This document shows, one piece after another, positions 37,501 to 49,229 of a DNA stretch of 64,000 nt; the stretch's first letter is position 1; each line of letters opens with the position of its first letter. The notes below the pieces were generated by a model, which had not been told where the DNA came from, searched no databases, and saw only the letters and a list, made by a program, of their open reading frames with translations. The position numbers and the translations under genes were made by a program. The stretch comes from Hydractinia symbiolongicarpus (taxonomy: Eukaryota; Cnidaria; Hydrozoa; Anthoathecata; Hydractiniidae): the NCBI RefSeq assembly GCF_029227915.1, contig NC_079875.1, forward strand, positions 8,553,001 to 8,617,000, given 5' to 3'.

Positions 37501-39180
37501 TAATTTTAATATTCAAGGTTTAAATCATAAAGATACATACTGTTGTTCTTAAGTATTTCTTCAATTGCTTGTTTGTTGCAAGTTCTGTTGCCACCTAAAA
37601 ATTAAATACTGAATTCAATATCAAAGTAACGAATTAACAATTGGATTGGTTACTACAATGTATTAAAAGAAATTGTAGTTTTAATTTGCTACTGTGCTGT
37701 ATTAGGATGTGAAGAAAAAAAACTTTTAAGACCACATTATAACTGACAAAACATTGATTACAGATGTGTAGTTCCGATAAAACGCTATTCACACATGCCG
37801 GTTTATAGCATATGGAATTACAGAATAATTGCACCGGTACTGATACAGGTCCTGGAGATTTAAAGCTGATATTAACAACAATTTAAACAAGGTTTGTATA
37901 TAGCCAAGTAAGCTAAAGCCCTCCGTAAAAATATTAAAAAGGTCTAAATGATAGAGCTTTGGAGAAATGATTATTTGTTGGGAGGAAATAAAATATTTTG
38001 TGAGGGATTGTGTATGTTTCAATTACGTCTGAGTGATATTTAACTTTTTACTGTTCCTTATAAACTTTCAATATGATCAAAGAGCTTACCTTTCTCGACG
38101 TCAATGGCCTAAAGAATAAAGGAACACGCTAATACAAATGAGATAAAATATATGTTTATCAAACTTCCTACGTCAACTGCTCTTTGCATCATTTAAAACT
38201 TTCACCTTAATCCCTGATAAATAAGCATTCAACAACAACGACAAAGCAATGATAATAACCACGACAGTCACTAAGACAACAACGACTATAACTACGACAA
38301 CAAAACGAGAACAACGACGACAATGACAGCAACAACGACAACGACAACAAAAAATAAGCAAAAAAGTAACCAGAAAAGCAATCACAAAAAACTTAGCAAA
38401 TTAAAAACATAGCATAGCATTGATTCAAATTGTCATATTAAATGCTATAATTGAATGCGGAATAAACTTCACGTAATTACATTTGACAAAATGCTGTTGA
38501 AATTAGTTGCATCCGCTACTAAGATAATTTGTGTGTAGAAACTGTTGAATGAAAAGCAATGTTTTTGGATGGCATTCTTTTAAGAATAACAAAAAGATGT
38601 CGCATCTGCTCAATATATCGTTTGCTTAATTATTAATACTTAACCTTTACAACATCTAATCGACTTTCGTCCACCAAATTGGACGTTAAATTTCCAGACA
38701 GCACCAAATGTCTAGCATTCATCGCATCTTCTAAGATATATTACTTCCTAAAGTTTATGCTACTGTTATGTTAAAAGCGTTTAGAAGTTCCAGAAGTTGA
38801 AAGGCATAAACTTTATTAGGTCTTTTGAAATTTACGTCGACACATTTATTTCAGCATCTGCGTGAGCGTTAACCTGTTTGCTGCACACAGTGAAGTGGGT
38901 CAGCTTGCAGATCAAGTGCCCGTGACTATGAATCGAACACCTCTCACCACTGTACAGTGTGTTGGCGATGCACAAAGTCACATTTGCTTCAGGTAAAACA
39001 AAGATAAAGTTTCCTGTTTGCATCTTCTAAGCGAGGTTTTAATTCATTTATTCCTTAGAAATAAAGTTATATCAAACATTGCAGAGAAAAAAATCAAAAA
39101 TTTAAGGATTTTACCTGGAGATCCAACGCAGCATTGGTCAACATTAGAAAACTAATCAACATATACTTTGCAAGTACCAT
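25580..39180 (-). CDS. IL-17-receptor-like membrane protein with SEFIR domain (gene A)
   Basis: Thirteen minus-strand exons assembled by eye: 39180-39115, 38108-38090, 37594-37541, 37429-37286, 34848-34772, 34287-34243, 30256-30139, 29536-29498, 29264-29226, 28944-28615, 28309-28088, 26194-25851 and 25741-25580. All have GT..AG borders and matching phases. They sum to 1659 nt, 552 residues, ending at TAA. Exon 1 is a signal peptide (MVLAKYMLISFLMLTNA). The ectodomain, to about residue 258, carries RTCNKQAIEEILKNN, CWGYLVNIYIN, VINVTQIPSGQTQTL and KCEIAAV.(39-nt exon) AFSNCLKPPG. A membrane helix at about 259-280 (IIVVSIGGLLIILILVVF) is followed by a basic stop-transfer. The SEFIR domain starts at about residue 311 (RVMILNRPGCELLDTLMRDL, KAYGIDVKLSLLEQ, NIDSCDYVLILFTEHNKG) and extends through YLTSYDKAITLIPSFLLATQ. 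SEFIR domains pair with one another in IL-17 signalling. The start exon, signal and TM support a surface receptor. The least certain exons are 4 (a GTGTGG donor) and 6. Confidence 0.85.
27861..27888 (+). repeat. Helitron-like 3' terminus
   Basis: GTGGATTCTCCCAC can form a short hairpin, followed by AGGCTAACGACTAG and then T. The same pattern occurs at 33839-33865 and 2165-2193. Confidence 0.4.
28380..28560 (-). repeat. R1 family fragment, copy d, in a gene A intron
   Basis: On the minus strand it reads GAAGCTGGGTCAACC-like sequence (here AAAGCTGGGTCAACCCACC) followed by a CTGACGTCA site. It aligns with 7120-7170 of copy b. It lies between the TM exon and the first SEFIR exon of gene A. Confidence 0.55.
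30405..30965 (+). repeat. R1 family repeat, copy c, between gene A exons
   Basis: This is close to copy a (1620-2100). Shared blocks are AGTGCACTTAAATTTTGAGG, CTAGGGACCGCCTGGGACCA, CCCCAAATCCGTTTCGGAAT, TGATGACGTCATCAAAAAAC and GATCCTATACATTTTC. It ends in CTAAGTGGATTTTC, the start of the terminal hairpin, and is truncated there. It lies in the intron between exons 7 and 6 of gene A. Confidence 0.7.
31075..31310. repeat. AGCTAGC-rich cluster
   Basis: TAGCTAGC-type palindromic tetramers (AGCTAGCTAGCT near 31128 and repeated TAGCTAGC or GCTAGCTA) recur about eight times within 230 bases. No coding is seen. Confidence 0.5.
31380..33838. other. Low-complexity intron of gene A
   Basis: The DNA is very AT-rich, with recurring TTTTTCACATTTTG or TTTTTTACATTTTGG motifs (near 31450, 31483, 32250, 32848 and 33479) spaced irregularly, an ATATATATATAT tract at 33176-33190, and many poly-T runs. 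It may be an old tandem array. I see no exon inside this intron. Confidence 0.45.
33839..33865 (+). repeat. Helitron-like 3' terminus
   Basis: The hairpin GTGGATTCTTCCAC is followed by GGGAAAGAGCTAG and then T. It is the clearest copy of this terminus in the window. Confidence 0.45.
34155..34175. repeat. Poly-G tract
   Basis: A run of about 16 G lies inside a sequence (GAGGGAGCTGATATTCAGCC) that recurs as GGAGGAGCTGATGCAGCC near 54823. It is probably part of the same decayed MITE family. Confidence 0.6.
35551..35836. mobile_element. TTAA-flanked MITE in a gene A intron
   Basis: A perfect 13 bp inverted repeat, CCCTATTCGGTCC and its inverse, is flanked by TTAA at 35547-35550 and 35837-35840. 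The interior holds a 16-17 C homopolymer (about 35783-35799). It is homologous over most of its length to 46850-47149 on the minus strand. Confidence 0.85.
36100..36270. repeat. Repeat rich in TTTTTTCCCGCG motifs
   Basis: Several CGCAAAAGTTTTTTTCCCGC-like and CCCCCAAAGTTTT motifs occur in tandem-like order, as seen in dispersed repeats. The boundaries are not clear. Confidence 0.35.
38225..38350. repeat. AAC/GAC trinucleotide microsatellite
   Basis: There are imperfect ACAACGACAAC repeats. The minus-strand frame here (a valine-rich peptide) is an artefact of the repeat. It sits in the first kilobase of gene A, in intron 1. Confidence 0.7.
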
Positions 39181-40370
39181 TGTAAGCTCTCTGTATCCTA
39201 CAGCCTTTAATCACGCACAGTCTTTACTTATGTCTCTCTTTTCTATTTTTTAATATTTTTAAGTTAGAAACTATAAGGCGGTAACTATAGCAACAGCTTA
39301 TACCAATATAGGTGATTAAGGTTTTAATTATCCTAGGAATCTTTTCAATGCTACAATTTTCTCTAACGTCATTCATATCATAATCCTTTCAAGTAATTTT
39401 AGGATAGAAAAACATTGCGTGTTTCAAATTTCGTTACAGTTGCAAACGGTACCCACTAGGCGCTAATCAGCATTAAGTTAGTAAATGAACAAATAATGAT
39501 AACTAGGGCTGAAATAATTTTGAGCATTTACACTACTTAGTATAAAACTAGCGCTACTAAATTACTCACTTGCAAAGTTGAATCAAAAAATAAAATCGCC
39601 TTACTTTGCTGTGTCTGTAAGTGTCAGCAGCATGTTTATTCAGAAATTCGGAATTAAATTATTACTTGGCGACAAATACTTTTTTTTTGTTTGTTGCACT
39701 TTTGAAAACAATAACAAAATTATATAAATTGCTTAATAAAGAGTCATTTTATTTTTACCACAATTTTTTTTATAAACCATAGGTATTATAAGAATTTAAA
39801 AAATATTGCACCGTTTATATCCTAAAAGCATTTCCAATTAAAATAATTACCGGTTGATATATGGCGATAACCAGAGCTAAATATAAAAAAATTAATCTTT
39901 GGAACTTGCGGTAACTAGCTCTAACTAGCGCCAAAATAAAAAGCAAAAACGTCTCTATTAGAAAGAAAGTAATCTCAATGTTATTTCCTGCTAATTAGTG
40001 TTAATTAATACCTGTAGGTATACGTTTTTTAGGGTAAATTCTATGGGAAGTGTCAAAGGAGTGCATTTTCACATCCCTTAAAAACACGACCACTTAATCT
40101 TACTTTCCACCGGTTTCTGTTTACTTAGAGTTTATAAGGCGATGATTTACCGTAGTTCTGAACCAGAAAATCAAGAACTTGATGGAAAACGGGCATGCTA
40201 TTTAAATTAGGAGATCAAAAGTAAGGGCCATTTAGATTATCTGTTACTTATCTATCACTCATTATGTGGTCTAACTAATATGAGGGAATTAAAAGAATTG
40301 CTCCCAAATAGTCTCTTAATGTTACATTTATTTGTTACTATTCTCTAGCTACGTTTTGCATCCTTTTGCA

Positions 40371-40727
40371 TCATACCCTGAATGTTGCAAACGCCACCTT
40401 TGTATGTAATAACAATTTGTAACGTCGCAAAAATATACTTTTGATGTAATCATTTACATTTGATGTGTCGCAAAGAAAAAAAGGATGGCAAGACAAAACT
40501 AAAATTTTTTCATGTCGTTTATGGTAAGACAAACAACGGCATTTTCTATAAAACGCTTTTTCATCAACATTTACAAGTCTACAACCAATGTATGGCAAGA
40601 TATGCGAAAATTTATTTTTAAAAGGCATTGGCGATTTTAAATACTTTGTATTGACTTGAATTTCTGTTGTCATACTTAGCACAATCACGAACGCCATTAA
40701 AAAACAAAATGACAGCAAGAAAGTCAT
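40371..40727 (-). CDS. Possible small secreted cysteine-containing protein
   Basis: This is a single 118-codon frame from a real ATG (40727-40725) to a stop. The N-terminus MTFLLSFCFLMAFVIVLSM is a good signal peptide. The mature part has five cysteines grouped as GCRL, KCRCLSYHK, LSCHPFFLCD. I do not recognise a family. It lies between the two divergent IL-17-receptor-like genes, which makes a cytokine-like role tempting, but the WRYD or CLC motifs I would expect of IL-17 are not evident. The frame may equally be chance in AT-rich DNA, or one exon of a larger gene. A TATA-like TATATAAAG lies at about 40849 but points the other way. Confidence 0.3.
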   Translation of the reverse strand: MTFLLSFCFLMAFVIVLSMTTEIQVNTKYLKSPMPFKNKFSHILPYIGCRLVNVDEKAFYRKCRCLSYHKRHEKILVLSCHPFFLCDTSNVNDYIKSIFLRRYKLLLHTKVAFATFRV

Positions 40728-40948
40728 GCTTATGTCACCAATTCTTCTGTGGGGTTATCAGAAACTTGGAATTTGTCCAAAAAATCACTATCTGCTTAAA
40801 GTTCTAGAATTCGGTTTACGTTTTTGACAGTAAACATTTTGTTCGTGTATATAAAGAAAGGGTCATCGATGAAGCATTCCCACAGCGTTACAGACCTGGT
40901 ACGGACGGTATTTTAGTAGTCTTAGTAAATGCACGAGTAAGAGGGTGC

Positions 40949-41140
40949 TCATTTACAGTCCATTCCTGTGCCATGGTGTTGTTCGTATACTACATCAACA
41001 GTTAATAAATAGTATTTGGAGGAAGAGGAGGAGAGGACAATTTCTAAGAAAGCCTTTGGGTTCCCTTTATGTAAGAAAGTAATGACTTTATCAGAGGTTG
41101 TAATATATGATCTATTAATGCTAACATGTTTTTGTTGCAT
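40949..41140 (-). pseudogene. Penelope-like reverse transcriptase fragment
   Basis: Minus-strand translation gives SDKVITFLHKGNPKAFLEIV, then YYLLTVDVVYEQHHGTGMDC. This resembles the 'LVTxDVxSLYTNIPHxxG' catalytic block of Penelope-like RTs, with one damaged stretch. No intact RT surrounds it. A GIY-YIG-like remnant of the same class lies at 48780-48920. Confidence 0.4.
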
Positions 41141-43834
41141 ATAAGCTCAGTGTTGGATCTCCAAATTTTATAAGGGTGTACGTTTTATGTATGACAAATC
41201 TTGCGTGTTGATTGGGAGGATAAATAAATTATGGGTATGTTCTTAGAGATTATGATTTTGTACAAAAGGGAATCTGCAGGGCCTGAAGATTTGATTCTAT
41301 CGTGAATCAATTTCACTACCCGGAAAAAAAGTTGCAAAAAGGCGTCTGATGAAACCCTTGTTTCTTAGGTCATCCCTTACCCACGCAACATCTCTTCTCT
41401 GCATACGTTACTGTATCTTCTTAACAATGATGTTAAGGCATAAATTAAGGTTTAGTGTATATACATATGTTACAGTTGTGTAGAAATGTGCTTCGCTATA
41501 ACGTTTTTTATATTTATTTGTTTTTTAAAGCTTTTTGATAAATAAAATAACGATCATTTTAGTTAGGTATCAGTTTCGAAGCGAAGTCTCTTTTTTGTAG
41601 AAGTAAAACTTCGGTAATGTTCATTGCGTGACTACCACATATAAATTTTACATCGGTAATAAAACTTGATGATACCAGAAGAAGTTATCGAGCATGTTTG
41701 TTGTTCATCAGCAAAGGTATAAGATTCCACTTTCTTTGATTGATTAATATTTCAATTGAAGGTATTTGTGCTGTTTTTTATTGTATTAAAACTGTCCTTT
41801 GATGGATCTAACAAGCTTTTAAGCCTATACAATAACTTCGGAATAAGTAAAGAATATAAAATAGGAATATATATCGCAGAGAAGTCACAAAATCAAACCT
41901 AAATCTCAAGGAGAGAAAATTTTGCAGCGGATTTTTTTTCGTACGATTTTGTGTGTGTGTTTTTTCAATTGTGGCAGTGTTGGGTTTTTTAGACGTGTAA
42001 AGGACAGAATTTGGTAAATGTCATTTTGGTAAATGCCATTAACATTATCATATTTAAAGGGTTTTATTAGGTGGTTGTTCCTAGAAGTAAATAATTCGCT
42101 TTTTGGAAGGATTAAATTTTAATGTATTTTTAAGTTGAACTTTGTCCCGTCGCTGACCATCATTTGAAGACCTGGAAGGTGGTGGTCATTAAGAAGATGT
42201 CATATGCATATACGATACTACCAGTATGTTATCAACAAATGTACTGATTGAGATTTTTTTAAATTTCCTGCGTAAGCATTATATAGAATTGTAGATAATA
42301 TCTCTGTCTAGCACTTGAACTCAAACTAAAGCTATAAAATAGTATGCCACTGTATAAAACAGATAGGTACGGTAGATTACCGTACCTTTTTATATATTTA
42401 TACTATGTTTATAATGTTCAAAATTCATCTGAAAGGACAATGGCAAATTTGAATACGTTGGAACGACTGAAGTTTCAAAATTCTGCAACTAATAGCTATG
42501 GTGCTTGTATGTATAAATGGGGATAAACTTGCACACTTGCAAGTTTAGATATGTTAAATCTACTTATTTTGCAAAATTCTACAACCGTCTGAATGTGCTA
42601 CAATTGTGGTGCACTTATCACGTTGATGTCGAATGATTTCGCAGTGGACTGCAATATATCTGACATCTAGTCTTCTATAATAATGCGTCTACTTGTATCT
42701 GTGTCATTTATAGTAAACAACAAATCAGCTCTTTGACGTAAATACTGTATTAAGATTATTATACCCCTAACTAGTAGATCAAATTCACAACAGAGCCCTG
42801 TATTGTGGTTATAATTGTTTAATTAAAAACATGTTTGAAGCATGTGTTTAAAATAATAAATTAAATAATTTAAATAATTGCTTGCTTGCTTGTAACAAAA
42901 CGTCATTATAGACAAGGCGCGAAAATTCTGGAGCTGTGCAAAAGTTATGAAAATTTTCTTTCAGCCAATTTCCAGCATTTTTTTCATTGTCAAACAAAAG
43001 GCTGGCATATCAGCCATTTTGAAATAAAAAGTTGTGTTACACGCTAAGCAATTACTTAATGTTATGACTTATTACCAAATCGATTGTTTTTTCGACCGAT
43101 AAAATTTGCTGAAACTGATACGCGCCAGAATTTAAAAATACAATATGAATAGGTTTGCAACTAAATGCATCATAGATGATTTCAATAAAAGCAAAAGGGC
43201 TCAATCTCCTACTTTTTTTCTACCTCCATGCCTGAACTTAAGCGTTCAGCCTGACATTCAACACAGAGCGCGATTTTGTTCATCTAGTAAAGAATCAAAA
43301 TCAGCATTTCTCGTTCTCTTATAAACGAAATGTACTTGAGACACAAATCCTTAGGAATTAATATAGAGAGCTTCCGGATCTAGGTGTTATCTTTTAACAG
43401 CTAAATGGCTCAAAAGAAAAAAATGTATGGTTTCAGATTTGAACAGTATAAAAGAAGCATCAAATTGTTCAAAAAGTTAGAACGAAACATGTCCAGAAAA
43501 AAGTTGGACTAAGTTAAGGAAGAAAATATGTTGCAATAAGTCGTTATTTTATCCCCCCCCCAAAAAAAATTGAAGACTGTTAGTTCAAGCTTTATACAAT
43601 ATCAAACTAAAATATTAAGAGAAAATTAAACTTTGATTGAAAAAAAAAACACTAAAGTAATAGATATTAAGAAGCTACTATGCTACCATGCTAAATTATT
43701 TCGAATGAAAAATAAGCCTTTTTAACTTAAACAATTAAAAATTCTGTTGACAGGTAGTTCTAACAGGTATGGATATTCCGTAATTCAACGGGGTCAACCT
43801 GTTTGAAAGGCGTCGGTCAATAAACTTAAATCAG
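41141..43834. other. Gene-free interval
   Basis: I saw no exon. A perfect hairpin GGTACGGTA-GAT-TACCGTACC lies at 42366-42386. Short CTTGCTTGCTTG repeats occur near 42880. Confidence 0.5.
42366..42386. repeat. Perfect 9 bp stem hairpin
   Basis: GGTACGGTA and TACCGTACC are separated by GAT, followed by TTTT. No wider element is visible. Confidence 0.7.
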
Positions 43835-44700
43835 TTAAGAAAATAACATTTTTTCAACAGTAGCCACGTCAGAACTTGTTATCATTCTTTTTTTTAATTC
43901 AGATTGTTTCAACTTTTTTGTGAACATTTTAAAATAATCAATACATTGTTTCTCTTGTTCTGTAGAAAGAAAAGATTCAAATAGTGATACAACTTTTCTC
44001 CCTCTTGACAATGCATTGTTATACAACTCTTCTCATTTGGTTCTCCTAAAGCAAATTGGGAAGTTTGCTCATTTATAAATCTTGTTTGAACACTGAAGAA
44101 TATATCGACGCTTCTGCATTACTTCACTATGTGGCAACTGTACAACTATTACATGTTTTTATTTGTTGGCAAGGAGTAACATTTATAAGATAAAAAGCAA
44201 GTTTAACACTTCATGTACACTTTTATCCGGTTTATTGACATTGTGCTAAATAATCGTTTGCTCATCTTTGAAAACAATCTTTAGAGTCGAATATAAATCC
44301 TCTAAATCTTTATTTTTTATAAAAAATGCAAATTTCTTTCTGTGATTTTCTATATGATGAACGCACTGGGAAGTACCTAATGTTTATGCGGTACCAGATT
44401 ACCCTGCCTATTGCTTCAAATCAACATTTCTGTTTGTCATGACACAAGATTGACACTTTCATTAGCACCACAACATCAACTGGAAAAAAAAATTCTTAAA
44501 GTAAACTGCTGGTACCTTCTTGTTAATAACATTTCCTGTTCCTTCTTTAAACGTTCCAATGAATCCAACAACGTCAAACTGGATTTTCTTTAGACACTGT
44601 ATCATTTATATTAAAGTCAGTTAAAATGTCTTTGTCCTTTAGACCATGAGTAACGTAAATCTGCGGTTTACACATTGGGAGATAAAATAGATCTATGTTT
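43835..44700 (-). pseudogene. Decayed coding sequence of unknown family
   Basis: Several minus-strand pieces look protein-like but are split by stops and frameshifts. The order is: about 44690-44590, LPMCKPQIYVTHGLKDKDIL and TDFNINDTVSKENP; then VVGFIGTFKEGTGNVINKKV; then FFIKNKDLEDLYSTLKIVFK near 44300; then RGRKVVSLFESFLSTEQEKQ and ELKKRMITSSDVATVEKML at 44000-43840. I cannot name the family. It may be an old retrocopy or a transposon ORF. Confidence 0.35.
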
Positions 44701-47700
44701 TTCTGGAACCTAGCCATTATTCCTGTTGCTAGGCAAAAAAGAACACACTATTTACTTCTGGTTATAACAGATAGATAGAATTTTCCCATTTGTGTTTTCC
44801 AATTTGGGTTTTCCCGGGTATTATCAGAATTGCTTCTTCGAGAAAACAAGTTCAAAAATTACCGAAAAATCCCAATTTTTTGTGAAAGAAAACATATCAA
44901 TGTACTTGATAAAATCCAACGTTATATGAACATTATAGGTTCTGATTTTGATGATTCTGACAATTCTCCTCAAAACTTTATAAAAAAGGTTTTTTATATA
45001 ACATATGAAAATACAAATGATAGAAACCGCTATACACAATATACAAAACAGAATGTATAATTCAAGGTATCCGTACTGCCTTTATTATTCATATTACCTT
45101 AACAATATATAACACACTATGCACGATTGAAAACCTGTTGATAGAAATCAATATTTAAAAATGAGTGGGAAAGGCTGAACATCAGTAATTGATGATTTTA
45201 AGTGATTTACATCAACAAGAGAGATTCCATTATTGGAAGTGTTAATTTCTATTTAGCATACCACTCATTCACGGGTTTGATTGTTATCTGTTGGTGGTTA
45301 CTTAATCCATGAAGAAAACTCTTGATGAAATGGTTAAAACAAGGAGTGAAAATAATGCTTCGTAAATACATTTTCACTTCATTCGTCATGTTAATAAATT
45401 CTAAAAATGTTAATGAACAAACATTTGAGGTTTAAAATACAATTTTTGTTTAAAATTTCTGTGGTTTTCGTTCTGTAAAAATTAGTAGAGATTTGTTGAG
45501 TAAATTCGTGCTTTTCATGCACATAGCTTTAACCTCTATTGTCTGAAATGTGTAGTAAGTAGGCACTCATCATTGCATCAATTCTCCTGTCACTAGTTAC
45601 GAAGTTGTTTCATTTTACTCTCTAACTACATATATTTTTTCCCGCCTTGATTTTTTAACGCGAAGCCACGGTACCTTACTCAATCAGCCTTCACAAGTCT
45701 CATTACCATGAAGTGCCGCGTCATGAATCTATGTATATTTTTTTGTTTAACAATTCTTTTGTCAAGTTTTGCTTTACAAATATCAGAATAACCTGTTTCG
45801 TCACCGATACCTAATTCCCTTCTGGGTCGTCATAAGTCTACCTAGATACCAACATCGATTGTTTTTTTTCTATCATATTTTGTATATCAAGGAACATCAC
45901 CTAAATTCTTCTTAATTTTAAATGATTTAACATACTTACATTTGCTTTTGTGCTCTTCGATTTGTTCCATAAACTCATAAAGTTCTTACAACAACAAACC
46001 CCAATACAGTATCCTTTATTATGGTAACTAGTCCCTCTTTTGGGGGATTGTCGTGAAATATAAAAATTTTAATCCGTGTAGTCTGTAGAGTCATTTGACT
46101 TTAAAATCAATTTGAAAATTAAAACTAAAAAATAGATAATAATTTTGATTTTCAATTGTACTTGAAATTCAATATAACCTTTAAAATCAAAAAAAATTGC
46201 CAACGATTTTGAGTTCCTATTACTACGACAATAAAAAATTTACGTACAACTTTAAAGTTCAAAATAAAAAAAACAAGAATCAAAATGCCAAAGCATTATT
46301 TTTTCTAATTTTAGTATTTTTACGCATAGGTTTAAGCGTCAGAACAATATAATGAATCCAAGGAGTAGAGATTCTCGTCAAACTAATCCTCCTTTATCAA
46401 ATATATCACCCCTAGATGTTCAACGCGAATATAAAACATTATAACAAAAATGATTTTATTGTCGTTCTGTTCTGGACTGTCGATGAAAAATTTTCCTAGA
46501 TTGAGAAGATTTGAACCTATTAACACTGTGTGTCACAAAAGAAACAAAATGGCACCAATTAATGCTTGTTTGCGTCAAAACATTTTCTATGACTTTCTTG
46601 AAATTTCTTAAAAATGCCACAATCTGCTTAAAATTCAATCACTTTAGTTATAAAACGAATTCTTACATTATGTTTGAAGTTTCTGAAAGCTAGATATGTT
46701 ATTTAACATATTTTTCGGTTTTTACATAGCTCGAATGAAACATTATCAAAAATTGCCCGAAAATCCGTTTTTTTTTCGATTTTCTGGTGAAATAATACGA
46801 AAAAATCGGGAAATCGGACAAATCACATCTTCAAAAATTGCAAAATAATTCTTCTTGATTAAACAAAGTTGTGTTATCAAGTTCTAAAGATAGTTTTAAC
46901 AAGAGTTATTATATTTTCCTTATTATAAGAGTTTCATAGAGATTTTTAAGGGGAGTTTCGAGGAATAGCCAATATCAAAGCCCCTAAAAGGTATGGAACC
47001 TGAAAATTTGACATGCAGTTGTCTAATAGATAATTATTAAAACTCAGTAAGTGTTGTAGCCATGTCCCATAGCAGGAGTTATTAAAAAAAACGTCAGGGA
47101 GGGCGAAATCTGCACCCCACCCCCCCTCTTCCACCCGGACCCAATAGGATTAAGTGAAGTTAAAGTAAAGAAAAATAGGTATTCAACAAATCGAATTCGC
47201 TGAGTTTTGCGTGCTGAAAGACTGAAAGATGTATATGATTAAAAACGACACCAGAGAGCAAAACCTGCAGTGAAAATTGACTATATCTTTCGATTAAAAA
47301 ACCCATGTTCAAAATACATTTACTCTCAAAATATTTTTATTTTTATTTTTTGTATCTTGTTAATATATACGCATTTTTTAATACACCAGCACAGTAAAAA
47401 TCGATTTAGCCTACTTCTCCATTCACAAAAAACCACAACAATAGCAACAACAGCAACACCAGAGTCAACAACAAAAACAACAGCAATAATACGACAATAC
47501 GACAACAACCGAAAACGATTTCAATATCACAATTTTCGAAAACAGGCTTAGAAAAGATTTAGAGACAGAAAGTTTATGTGAGTATTGCCTAGTCGGTTTA
47601 GGCAGTGGAGACACAACCTATGTGATTTGAAGTACAATACATTAAACCAAGATGTGGCATACAGTAAATATGACCACAATGTATTTAAAAAAAGCTATTA

Positions 47701-48779
47701 ATGCACACATATAACGGATTATAATCAATACGGTAGTCTATTAATACCCTTAAGAATACAGGTTAAGTGCAACAAACACGAGAGTTTTCATATAATTACA
47801 TTTTACACATTGTTATTCAAATTTATAAGAGTCATTCGATCTTTAACGATCTTCTTTCGTTAATCTAAAGGTTTTCAAGGCCAGAAAGCCTTAAAGTAAG
47901 ATGTTGACACATACAAAAGTAAAAAAATCTCAAGAAAATCTGCAAAACTCTCATATGAACGTCTTTTTTTTAATAATCCATGTAGACTTCGCTACTGAAA
48001 ATGGGGGTTCAAAATCCCATTTGCCCCACCGAGATAAAAATTTAAAAATGGTATCCTAATTCTAAAATTGGTACTGAGGAAAATAAACAATAATGCTAAG
48101 GGTTTGCCATCCTGAAAATATGTGTTAAATTACTTGTCTTTTTTATAAGGATATGATTTAGAAATCCTGGCTGGACTTTAAAGTTGAGAACAAGGAGTCT
48201 ATTATTTGAATATGGGAATAAACACCAGCATTGTGTGTGCCTTTTGTATCTCTTTTTGTCTGATTTTATCAAATCAAACTAGATAACTGTCCTACATAAT
48301 TTAAGCCACTGTAATATGAAATATTTATTAATGATGTTTTTGTCCTCTTTCTATCACCTAAACAACCGCCTCTCTTTAGCAACAAATATGCCAATATGTG
48401 CCATATGACACAATGTTAAAAAACAATTGCTTACCATTTATTTATATCAATGTTAAACGTTGACATAACAATATTTAAACTTTTAATGATGTTCTGCCTG
48501 TCAAATATAAATCAGGGCCTGTTTTAAAGAATTTTTAGGATTCTGGCTGATTTTCCAACATTCCATGTCGAAAAAGAACATAAAAAAATATTGTAAAGAA
48601 ACGGCTGCCATTTTACATTAAGCGATCGCTGCATCAACAACTTAATTTAAAAAGTTTCTCGGAATGTTTCCGAATGATTCATTCGGATTCACTTGGAAAA
48701 AAAGTATTATGCATTTCTCATTTTTATGGTTAAAGGCATTTTTCTTCAAATTTAAAGATTTGTCATTCCTTCGATTTAA
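44701..48779. other. Gene-free interval
   Basis: No supported gene is present. The plus frame at 44830-45060 is Asn/Tyr-rich and probably chance. An ACAACAACAG-type repeat lies at 47430-47510, and a CCCTATT-type MITE copy ends at 47149. Confidence 0.45.
46850..47149 (-). mobile_element. MITE of the CCCTATT/TTAA family
   Basis: On the minus strand it starts TTAATCCTATTGGGTCCGGG and then follows 35551-35836 closely. Shared blocks are GACGTTTTTTTTAATAACTCC, ACTTACTGAGT, GGGGCTTTGATATTG and CTCGAAACTCC..TAAAAATCTC. The far end is not clearly delimited. Confidence 0.65.
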
Positions 48780-48930
48780 ACGACTATATATCTATCACTT
48801 TCAATTAATACAGAATCTACATTCAAATGTGGTATATAGATTTAACTGCCATAGCTGCAATGCTATCTATACTGCCATGACAATAAAAATTCTTAAAGTA
48901 AGAGCCACTGTATGCATGACTTTATCATTC
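48780..48930 (+). pseudogene. GIY-YIG-like fragment of a Penelope-like element
   Basis: The frame reads QNLHSNVVYRFNCHSCNAIY and then TAMTIKILKVRATVCM. This resembles the 'SNVVYKFTCxxCNxxYIGxTxRxLKxRxxEH' start of the GIY-YIG endonuclease domain. The expected glycine and arginine positions are partly lost, so it is a dead remnant. Confidence 0.45.
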
Positions 48931-49229
48931 TAAGGTGATGTTTTTAGTCCTTCTAATTGTATATATATACACATGTACCTATAATTCGAAAAAGCAATTT
49001 GGATGAAATAAACGATGTATTATAAGAATGACCTCACAGGTCAATGCGGTTTTAAGAAGAATCGTAGGTTAATTATAATCTCTGTAAGGTTAATTACATG
49101 CATTGAAATCAGCTGTCACCATAGCTTCTATCTTATTATTTTCTGTGCTAAAATTTTTAAAAAATTTGAGAAAAAGACATAACTAAAAGCAAATTGACTT
49201 CATGACTTCAGCATACAGAGAGCTTAAGA

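Noticed and set aside
38225-38350. Tandem repeat considered as a CRISPR array
   Set aside because: It is a simple trinucleotide repeat without spacers in a eukaryotic context.
38173-38385. Valine/cysteine-rich 70-codon minus frame
   Set aside because: It is an artefact of an AAC/GAC trinucleotide repeat.
47270-47551. Thr-rich 93-codon plus frame
   Set aside because: It is produced by an ACA/CAA-rich simple repeat. There is no signal or domain.
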